From contig CAJMRR010000037.1 of assembly GCA_905215835.1 (NCBI GenBank), forward strand, positions 1 to 14,849: a stretch of DNA of 14,849 nt, read 5' to 3'. This document shows positions 1-5,048 of the stretch, in pieces (position 1 is the first letter of the stretch; each line of letters opens with the position of its first letter). The position numbers and the translations under genes were made by a program. Source of the stretch: an uncultured bacterium. GTDB lineage: Bacteria > Actinomycetota > Coriobacteriia > Coriobacteriales > Coriobacteriaceae. The notes beneath the pieces were generated by a model that saw only the letters and a program-made list of their open reading frames with translations, was not told the DNA's origin and ran no database searches.

Positions 1-122
1 AGCTCGCAAGCACGAGACATTTGAGCCATGGTCTCGGGCGTACGAAGCGGCTCGCCCATATACGCCTGAACGCTCACGACGAGCTTACCCTTCAGGGATT
101 GAATCAAAGGATCGACGGTCAT
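1..122 (-). CDS. nanE: N-acylglucosamine-6-phosphate 2-epimerase (NanE), N-terminal part, cut by window edge
   Basis: NanE converts ManNAc-6-P to GlcNAc-6-P in the cytoplasm, the third step of sialic acid breakdown. Only the first 40 codons are visible and the frame runs open off the left edge. The peptide begins MTVDPLIQSLKGKLVVSVQA and continues with GEPLRTPE and then MAQMS. This matches the family start, in which a short helix is followed by LKGKLIVSxQA and GEPL(H/R)xPE. The ATG at 122 is preceded by a purine-rich GAGAAAGG site (133-140) about 10 bases upstream. It sits 70 bases downstream of nanK, directly after a hairpin at 146-176, and is probably co-transcribed with nanK. The short visible length limits certainty, but motif and neighbours agree. 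Confidence 0.85.
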   Translation of the reverse strand, partial: MTVDPLIQSLKGKLVVSVQAYMGEPLRTPETMAQMSRACE

Positions 123-145
123 AAGGCTGCAACCTTTCTCAGAAC

Positions 146-176
146 AGCCTCCCGAGGCGTGTTGTCTCGGGAGGCT
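146..176 (-). terminator. Hairpin between nanK and nanE (attenuator or partial terminator)
   Basis: A perfect 11-bp inverted repeat (arms 146-156 and 166-176, AGCCTCCCGAG / CTCGGGAGGCT) surrounds a 9-base loop. On the minus-strand transcript it is followed by GTTCTGAGAAAGG, with no real U-tract. The stem ends only about 5 bases before the nanE ribosome site. It is therefore more likely to modulate nanE expression, or to act as an mRNA processing or stability element, than to stop all transcription. Confidence 0.6.
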
Positions 177-192
177 CCTACAGAAGATACGT

Positions 193-1158
193 TTACTTCA
201 ACGAGGCAAGAAGATGCTCAGCGGCACCGATGAGCGGAGCATCGCCCTCCAGAGAACCGATGAGGATCGGCGTGTCCTGAAGCGGATCGAGCGCCTGGCT
301 GGCATAGCCCTCGTGCACCGAATCCTTCCACGTCTGTGAACGCCAATCGGGACCTTGGTGAATCACGCCACCCGAAAGCACGATGACCTCGGGGTCCAGG
401 ATGTTAGCGAGCGAGCCCAAGCTGGCACCCAGCGCAAAGCCGGCGTCATGGATGACCTCGGTCGCCTTTGCGTCGCCCGCGCGGCACAGGTCGTTCACAT
501 CGCGACCGACCGAAGGACGGCTGGGGTCGACGCGACCAAAGCGCTCATCGTACATTCGACCAATGGAAGTGCCCGAAGCAACCGACTCCAGATGGCCGGA
601 ACGCCCGCAGGCGCAGGGAATGCCGGCGGCAGCCGAGCACTCGATGTGGCCCATATGGCCAGCAGCACCATGGAAGCCCTGCATCACGCGGCCGTTCTCG
701 ACATATGCGCCGCCGATGCCCGTACCGATGCCAAGACACAAGACGGAGAACTTGCCCTTGCCGACGCCCCAGTGGGCCTCGCCCAGAGCATGAGCCTGCA
801 CGTCGCCTACAACGGCAACGGGAAGACCGAGGTCCTCGCGCAGACGCGGCCCCAACTGGACGCCGGACCAGCCGGGCATGATCTCGTTGGCATACGCGAT
901 GGCGCCCGTCTTGGGATCGACGACGCCGGCGGCACCAATGCCGACGCCAAGGACCTCGACATCGGGATTCGCCTCGAGAGCAGCCTTGATGGACGCTTCG
1001 ATACGCTGGAAGACGGCCTCGCCGCCCTCTTGAGCCTCGGTGGGAACCTCGGCCTCAAAAACGGGATGGGGCACACTGCCGTCAGCCGGGTACTCCATGA
1101 TGGCAGTCGCGATCTTAGTTCCGCCGATATCGACAGAGCAGACGTACTTGTTCTCCAT
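193..1158 (-). CDS. nanK: ROK-family N-acetylmannosamine kinase
   Basis: This cytoplasmic kinase (321 aa, normal ROK length) is predicted to phosphorylate ManNAc to ManNAc-6-P with ATP. The N-terminal phosphate-binding motif DIGGTK is at residues 10-15, the probable catalytic base is D119 in GDVQAHALGE, and GIGTGIGG (143-150) is the second ATP-site motif. The sugar/zinc region reads AGHMGHIE (166-173) followed by CACGRSGHLE (182-191). Glucokinase-type ROK proteins have Glu in AGExGH; a His there (H168) matches E. coli NanK (AGHIGH) as I recall it. The third zinc-motif cysteine (CxCGxxGC) is His here (H189). The ATG at 1158 has AAGGAG six bases upstream. The gene lies between nanA and nanE, which supports ManNAc as substrate over glucose. 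A glucokinase role is the main alternative. Confidence 0.88.
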   Translation of the reverse strand: MENKYVCSVDIGGTKIATAIMEYPADGSVPHPVFEAEVPTEAQEGGEAVFQRIEASIKAALEANPDVEVLGVGIGAAGVVDPKTGAIAYANEIMPGWSGVQLGPRLREDLGLPVAVVGDVQAHALGEAHWGVGKGKFSVLCLGIGTGIGGAYVENGRVMQGFHGAAGHMGHIECSAAAGIPCACGRSGHLESVASGTSIGRMYDERFGRVDPSRPSVGRDVNDLCRAGDAKATEVIHDAGFALGASLGSLANILDPEVIVLSGGVIHQGPDWRSQTWKDSVHEGYASQALDPLQDTPILIGSLEGDAPLIGAAEHLLASLK

Positions 1159-1163
1159 GTCGC

Positions 1164-1176
1164 TCTCCTTAGGAGA
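1164..1176 (-). promoter_or_regulatory. Palindrome overlapping the nanK ribosome binding site
   Basis: TCTCCTTAGGAGA is a perfect inverted repeat of two 6-base arms around one base. On the transcript the right arm is the Shine-Dalgarno site (AAGGAG, complement of 1165-1170), six bases before the nanK ATG. The left arm UCUCCU is complementary to it. A hairpin with a one-base loop cannot close fully, so DNA-level symmetry or pairing between two transcripts is more plausible than a simple RBS hairpin. It may be chance. Confidence 0.4.
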
Positions 1177-1199
1177 TAAAAAACAACTACAGGAAATGA

Positions 1200-1222
1200 A
1201 GGCTGCGTTATCGCCGCAGCTT
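1200..1222 (-). terminator. Hairpin in the nanA-nanK gap, nearest nanK
   Basis: GCTGCG (1202-1207) pairs with CGCAGC (1215-1220) around a 7-base loop, extended by a G-T and an A-T pair to 1200/1222. On the minus strand it is followed by TCATTTCCTGTAGTTG and then a run of six T about 20 bases away, too far for a textbook terminator. It lies in the nanK leader, about 40 bases upstream of the start codon. Confidence 0.4.
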
Positions 1223-1230
1223 GGTAAAGG

Positions 1231-1326
1231 TTTCCCGGGTGCCCGAGGTTGGGGTGAAAGCGGTCGGGCGTTGACCTAATGGGTCCCGCTCGACCGCTTG
1301 AGCTCCAAGATCGGGTGCCCGGGGAA
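1231..1326. repeat. Nested inverted repeat with two CGGGTGCCCG copies, nanA-nanK gap
   Basis: The near-palindrome CGGGTGCCCG occurs at 1236-1245 and again at 1312-1321, on either side of the hairpin at 1258-1299. With their flanks (TTTCC before the first, GGGAA after the second) the copies form an imperfect outer stem, so this 96-base stretch can fold as one long nested structure. It begins only a few bases after the nanA stop codon. The sequence shows the repeats directly; function is unknown. Confidence 0.55.
1258..1299 (-). terminator. Hairpin after nanA
   Basis: Arms of 13 bases (1258-1270 and 1287-1299) pair with one mismatch on the minus-strand RNA (an A opposite a C). An inner stem GACC/GGTC (1273-1276 and 1282-1285) extends it. 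The 3' flank on the transcript is TTTCACC, only a short U-run. It is probably a weak terminator or stability element between nanA and nanK. Confidence 0.5.
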
Positions 1327-1329
1327 GCT

Positions 1330-2250
1330 TTACAGGAGACCGTTGTCCTGGAGGACCTTCTTAATCGCCTCGACGTTCTCGCCGGTCATGGCCTTCACCG
1401 GGCGCGGCATGGTCGGGCTGTCGAAGATGCCCATGAGGTTCATAGCGGTCTTGAAGGCGCCGACGCCACCGGCATAGCCCTGGACGCCCGAGGTGACATC
1501 CCAAATGTGCGAAATCTCATTGAGACGATCCTGCTCGGCCTTGACGGTAGCCCAGTCACCAGCCTGAGCGGCCTTCCACTGACGCACGTAGCCCTCGGGC
1601 TCAACGTTGGCGAGACCCGGGACGGAACCGTCGGCGCCACCGAGGTAGGCGCCGTCGACAACAACCTCGTGACCGGTGAGGATGCTCATCGGATGGCCGT
1701 TCTTCTCGTTCTCCTGAACGAGGTAGCGGAACGAGATGTCATCACCCGAGGAATCCTTGACGCCGGCCAGAACGCCCTCGGCGCCGAGCTTGGCAAGGAG
1801 CTTCCAAGGGAGCTTGGTATGAACGCAGACGGGAATGTCATAGGCAAAGATGGGCAGGTCGAGCTCCTCATGCAGGATGCGGAAGTGCTCCTCGACCTCG
1901 GTCATGCCCTGCAGGGCATAGAACGGGCAGGTGGCGACAAGCGCATCGGCGCCCAGCTCCTGAGCGACCTTACCGTGCTCGATCATGCGCTCGGTCTCGG
2001 TGTCGATGATGCCGACCAGAACGGGAACGCGGTGGTCGACGATACGGACGGCCTCGGAGATGATCTGACGGCGACGCTCGTCGGTGGAGAAGACGACCTC
2101 GCCCGAGGAGCCCAGGAAGAACAAGCCATCGACGCCGGCATCGATCATGCGGTTGATGCTGCGCTCAAAGGAGGCAACATCGAGCTGGTGGTCTTCGGTA
2201 TCGGGAACAACGACGGGAGGGATAACGCCGGTGAATTTCTGAGTTGCCAC
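1330..2250 (-). CDS. nanA: N-acetylneuraminate lyase (DHDPS/NAL family)
   Basis: This class I aldolase cleaves N-acetylneuraminate to ManNAc plus pyruvate through a Schiff base. It is 306 aa and the family is about 300. The pyruvate-carboxylate motif GSSGE is at 47-51, Y137 lies in AYDIP and the Schiff-base lysine K165 in GVKDSSGD. Y137 and K165 carry the same numbers as the catalytic residues of E. coli NanA. The start chosen is GTG at 2250, with TAAGGAGA just upstream; a longer frame back to 2334 overlaps the previous gene and adds residues that match nothing. E. coli has YNIPALSG where this protein has YDIPVCVHTKL, so it is a divergent member. A dihydrodipicolinate synthase or other 2-keto acid aldolase is possible from sequence alone, but the adjacent nanK and nanE favour NanA. 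Confidence 0.85.
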   Translation of the reverse strand: MATQKFTGVIPPVVVPDTEDHQLDVASFERSINRMIDAGVDGLFFLGSSGEVVFSTDERRRQIISEAVRIVDHRVPVLVGIIDTETERMIEHGKVAQELGADALVATCPFYALQGMTEVEEHFRILHEELDLPIFAYDIPVCVHTKLPWKLLAKLGAEGVLAGVKDSSGDDISFRYLVQENEKNGHPMSILTGHEVVVDGAYLGGADGSVPGLANVEPEGYVRQWKAAQAGDWATVKAEQDRLNEISHIWDVTSGVQGYAGGVGAFKTAMNLMGIFDSPTMPRPVKAMTGENVEAIKKVLQDNGLL

Positions 2251-2273
2251 AAGAATCTCCTTAGTTGTCTGGT

Positions 2274-2292
2274 GGGCAGCCCTATGCCGCCC
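2274..2292 (-). other. Short hairpin between the second esterase-like gene and nanA
   Basis: GGGCGGC ATAGG GCTGCCC on the minus strand forms a 7-bp stem with one G-T pair and a 5-base loop. It is followed by ACCAGACAACTAAGGAG with no U-tract, and ends about 10 bases before the nanA ribosome site. It could modulate nanA translation or mRNA decay. Confidence 0.4.
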
Positions 2293-2318
2293 ACTCTTGT
2301 TGGCAGTGTCCAGGCCGT

Positions 2319-3170
2319 CTAGGCCAAAGAACACGAGTAGAACGTTTGGTTAAAAAAGTCGACGACTTCGTTTTCGAACGCATTGATGCGCTCGTGAGCG
2401 TATTTGGCATAGATGATATGCCTCCGGTCACACTCAAGACCGTTGAATACGGCAAACTGATCCTTGGGATCGCTCACGGTATCCATGAGCGATGTGCCCA
2501 TGAGCACCGAGCCGCGCACCCGAGACGACAGCGCCTCGAGGCCGCCGGGAAGCGGATTGGCAACCGCCGTGCAGGCGAGACCCCGCTCGTCCAGAGCAGA
2601 AACCGCCAGCGCGACTCCACCGCCTAGACCCTCGCCCCATGCAAAGATGCGGTCGGGGTCCATGCCATCAAGATTGCGCGCGACCTTCGCCAACGCACAG
2701 CCCCAACGGACGCGCCTGACAAAAGCAGGCGAAGTAATCCCCTGCCGCAGATCGCTGGGTCCAATCACCTCATCGTCCAGTGCAAGCACGGCATACCCCA
2801 TGGCGGCAAATCTCGTCATGTGATGCCAGCCGCGCACAGGCCGATCGATGTCGTGGAACATCAGGCACAGCGGCACGCGCTCAGATACTCGGGCACGACC
2901 GACAGGCTCGATCAAACGAGCGTGAATCGCATCGTCACCGAGCTCAAAGGAGACCTCCGAGTAACGGGCGCAGGGGTTAACAAAGTCAATCGCCGTAATG
3001 GCCAGGCCTTGAATCTCAAGATTCGAAGCGCATGTCTCTAAATCAGAAACATCTGCTTGGACATCACCGCGCCAGTCCCGATATTCTGCGAGCCTTGACG
3101 AAACCGTTTCAGGAATTCCCACGAGCTCGGGGACAATCAGCCCATTGACATTGCTCTCGCACTTAGACAT
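2319..3170 (-). CDS. CE7/AXE1-like alpha/beta-hydrolase lacking the catalytic serine (predicted pseudoenzyme)
   Basis: This 283-aa protein aligns with the esterase encoded just upstream: FAAMGYAVLALDD with FAGMGMALIALDC, GGVALAVSAL with GGLGIATCAL, and DQFAVFNGLECDRRH with TQFAVYNNLTCEKRH. The nucleophile elbow GxSxGG is GEGLGG, with Gly181 at the serine position. The oxyanion HGY is HDI (106-108). The acid (D230) and histidine (H259) positions are kept. It also lacks most of the segment between the elbow and the last strands, roughly 45 residues that carry the cap and oligomer contacts in the neighbour. The frame is intact and no internal stop is seen. ATG at 3170 overlaps the upstream stop by 8 bases and has a strong GGGAGGGGAGG site, so it is translationally coupled and probably expressed. 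It is likely an inactive partner or a regulatory or binding protein. Decay after duplication is the alternative. Confidence 0.75.
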   Translation of the reverse strand: MSKCESNVNGLIVPELVGIPETVSSRLAEYRDWRGDVQADVSDLETCASNLEIQGLAITAIDFVNPCARYSEVSFELGDDAIHARLIEPVGRARVSERVPLCLMFHDIDRPVRGWHHMTRFAAMGYAVLALDDEVIGPSDLRQGITSPAFVRRVRWGCALAKVARNLDGMDPDRIFAWGEGLGGGVALAVSALDERGLACTAVANPLPGGLEALSSRVRGSVLMGTSLMDTVSDPKDQFAVFNGLECDRRHIIYAKYAHERINAFENEVVDFFNQTFYSCSLA

Positions 3171-4140
3171 GAGCCTCCCCTCCCTTGCAGAAAAACGGAA
3201 TGATCAAATCGTCAAAATCCTGAATCTCCTCGTGGCCAAAGCCTTCAAAGAACTCATGACGCTTTTCGCAAGTCAGGTTGTTATAGACCGCAAACTGCGT
3301 CGCTGGCGGGCAGACGATATCGGCTGTGCCGGTGCCAAACAGCACGGGGCATTTGACCATAGGGGCAAAGTTCTTGGAATCGAAGTACGCCAGCTTGGCA
3401 TAGGCTTCGTCAATACGAGTCGAGTCCTCGTCAAACCAGCGAGACCAATAGCGCAGGCCCTCGTAGGCAATGTCGTCTGCATCCAAATCCCAGACTAGGC
3501 GGAAATCCGACAGGAAGGGATAGAGGATGGCGGCGCGATTGATAAGCTCGCTGTTAAGCGCACAGGTCGCAATGCCCAAACCGCCGCCCTGCGACGCGCC
3601 GTTCACAAACACACGCGCAAGATCGATGCCCTCGAGCTCGCGAACGATGCGGCACAGGATGCGAATATCTTGGTGTAAGCGGACATAGTAGAGGTTGGCC
3701 GGGTCGCCGTCGATACCGGCGACGATATGGCCCGCGACCGTTGTGCCCTCAAATCCACCAATGTCCTCGGAGGGACCTCCTTGGCCGGGGCAGTCGAGGG
3801 CGATGAGTGCCATGCCCATGCCCGCAAACGACGCCTGCTCAAACCAGCTGCGGCTTGCACCCGGATACCCATGGAATTGAAGCACCAATGGCACGGGCTC
3901 GTCCGAGACGGGTTTAAGGTACTTGGCATGCAGGCGAGCGCCACACATGCCGGTATACCAGAGGTCGAAAAGCTGGCAGGTCACGGCATCGGTGACCGAT
4001 GCCGTCTCGATCGCATAGTCAAGCCCGACGGCGTCGGCCTCGGCCATGCGATCCTTCCAAAAGAGATCGAAATCTGATGGACGGGGCATGGCGCCTCGAT
4101 ATTCACCAAATTGATGTTGTAGCTCCTGAGCACTTGGCAT
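3163..4140 (-). CDS. CE7/AXE1-family acetyl esterase, candidate sialate O-acetylesterase
   Basis: This cytoplasmic alpha/beta-hydrolase (325 aa, no signal peptide) resembles Bacillus cephalosporin-C deacetylase/acetyl-xylan esterase. The family N-terminal DFDLFWKD is at 23-30 and the oxyanion motif FHGYPG at 89-94. The catalytic serine is S183 in NGASQGGG, the acid D274 in GTADIVCPP and the histidine H303 in FGHEE. Family members remove acetyl groups from small acetylated sugars inside the cell. Placed between a predicted sialic acid importer and nanA, the likely substrates are O-acetylated sialic acids, which NanA handles poorly. That is inference from context. The ATG at 4140 fits the family start (helix LQHQFGEY before DF..FW), although its ribosome site is weak (AAAGG 17 bases upstream); a TTG at 4155 is the alternative. 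Its 3' end overlaps the inactive paralogue. Confidence 0.85.
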   Translation of the reverse strand: MPSAQELQHQFGEYRGAMPRPSDFDLFWKDRMAEADAVGLDYAIETASVTDAVTCQLFDLWYTGMCGARLHAKYLKPVSDEPVPLVLQFHGYPGASRSWFEQASFAGMGMALIALDCPGQGGPSEDIGGFEGTTVAGHIVAGIDGDPANLYYVRLHQDIRILCRIVRELEGIDLARVFVNGASQGGGLGIATCALNSELINRAAILYPFLSDFRLVWDLDADDIAYEGLRYWSRWFDEDSTRIDEAYAKLAYFDSKNFAPMVKCPVLFGTGTADIVCPPATQFAVYNNLTCEKRHEFFEGFGHEEIQDFDDLIIPFFCKGGEAHV

Positions 4141-4176
4141 GGCTCGTGAACCCAACCTTTCGAAATCGCAACGGAG

Positions 4177-4204
4177 GTGCGCCCGGCAAGGGAACCGGGC
4201 GCAC
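4177..4204 (-). terminator. Hairpin after the last transporter gene
   Basis: A perfect 10-bp stem (GTGCGCCCGG 4177-4186, CCGGGCGCAC 4195-4204) with an 8-base loop lies in the 80-base gap between the ATPase gene and the esterase. The minus-strand 3' flank is CTCCGTTGCGATTTCG, without a proper U-tract. It is probably a partial terminator or 3' stabiliser separating transporter from catabolic genes. Confidence 0.6.
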
Positions 4205-4220
4205 GGGAGGGAAAGCGAGG

Positions 4221-5048
4221 CTACTCGCCGAGCTTGGGATGCAGCAGCGACGGCGCAGCGCCGAGCAGCATCTTGGTGTAGGGGTCCTGGGGATGCTGGA
4301 AGACCTGCTTGGCCTCGCCCTGCTCGACGATCTTGCCGCCATTCATGACGATGATGTCGTCAGAGATATAGCGGACCGTCTGGATGTCATGGCTAATGAA
4401 CACCATGGCCAGGCCGAGCTCCTTCTTAAGGTCGGTCAGCAGGTTCAGGATCTGCGCGCGGACCGAAACGTCCAGAGCCGAGGTGGGCTCGTCGGCGATG
4501 ATGGCGTCGGGGTTCAGCGACAGGGCACGGGCAATTGCCACGCGCTGGCGCTGACCACCCGAAAGCTGGCCGGGAAGAACCTCGGCGGCAGAGCTGGGCA
4601 GACCGGTGAGCTCCAGGAGCTCCTTGACGCGCTTCTCCTGCTCTGCCTCGGTGCCCAGATTGTGGACGCGCATGGGATCGAGCAGTTGCTCGCGAACGAC
4701 CATGCGCGGGTTGAGCGCCGTGGCCGGGTTTTGGAACACGACCGAGATGACGCGACCCATGTGGCGACGGTCCTCGGCGGTACGTTTGGTAACGTCCTTG
4801 CCCTTAAAGTAGACCTTGCCGCTCGTGGGAGCCTGCAGGCCGCACATGACGTTGGCGGTGGTGGACTTACCACAACCGGACTCGCCGACGATGCCGATCG
4901 TCTGACCGGGCATGAGCTTAATCGTTACACCCTGGACGGCGTGAACCAGGTTGGGGTGCAGAATCGAGCCGGTACGGGTCCTAAAGGTGACGTGGACGTC
5001 ATCAAGGAAGATGATCGGCTCGACGCCGTTGACTGCGGTCTCGCTCAT
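4221..5048 (-). CDS. ABC transporter ATP-binding protein, DppF/OppF type
   Basis: This is the second nucleotide-binding subunit of the peptide-type importer, acting on the inner face of the membrane. Over 275 aa it shows Walker A GESGCGKS (55-62), Q-loop Q106 in FQNP, signature LSGGQRQR (162-169), Walker B IIADEP (183-188) and H-loop H220 in ISHD. All catalytic residues are present. Typical OppF/DppF proteins are about 320-330 aa and end in an oligopeptide/HPY domain with a Cys-rich GCxFxxRC motif. This one stops shortly after the DPYTKMLL helix and lacks that domain. ATG at 5048 directly follows the stop codon of the upstream gene (TAG ATG), with GGAGGTGAT overlapping that gene's last codons, so translation is coupled. 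The nan context suggests a sialic acid transporter; di/oligopeptides are the alternative. Confidence 0.93.
   Translation of the reverse strand: MSETAVNGVEPIIFLDDVHVTFRTRTGSILHPNLVHAVQGVTIKLMPGQTIGIVGESGCGKSTTANVMCGLQAPTSGKVYFKGKDVTKRTAEDRRHMGRVISVVFQNPATALNPRMVVREQLLDPMRVHNLGTEAEQEKRVKELLELTGLPSSAAEVLPGQLSGGQRQRVAIARALSLNPDAIIADEPTSALDVSVRAQILNLLTDLKKELGLAMVFISHDIQTVRYISDDIIVMNGGKIVEQGEAKQVFQHPQDPYTKMLLGAAPSLLHPKLGE

Noticed and set aside
355..1179. 274-codon plus-strand open frame opposite nanK
   Set aside because: Shadow of nanK with no family resemblance.
1279..2322. 347-codon plus-strand open frame opposite nanA
   Set aside because: Shadow of nanA, which has catalytic residues and a proper ribosome site.
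2251..2334. Longer nanA start at 2334
   Set aside because: It would overlap the preceding esterase-like gene and add 28 residues unlike the family; GTG at 2250 has an ideal ribosome site.
4141..4155. TTG at 4155 as esterase start
   Set aside because: The purine-rich GAAAGG directly abuts the TTG with no spacer, and the family N-terminus aligns from the ATG at 4140.
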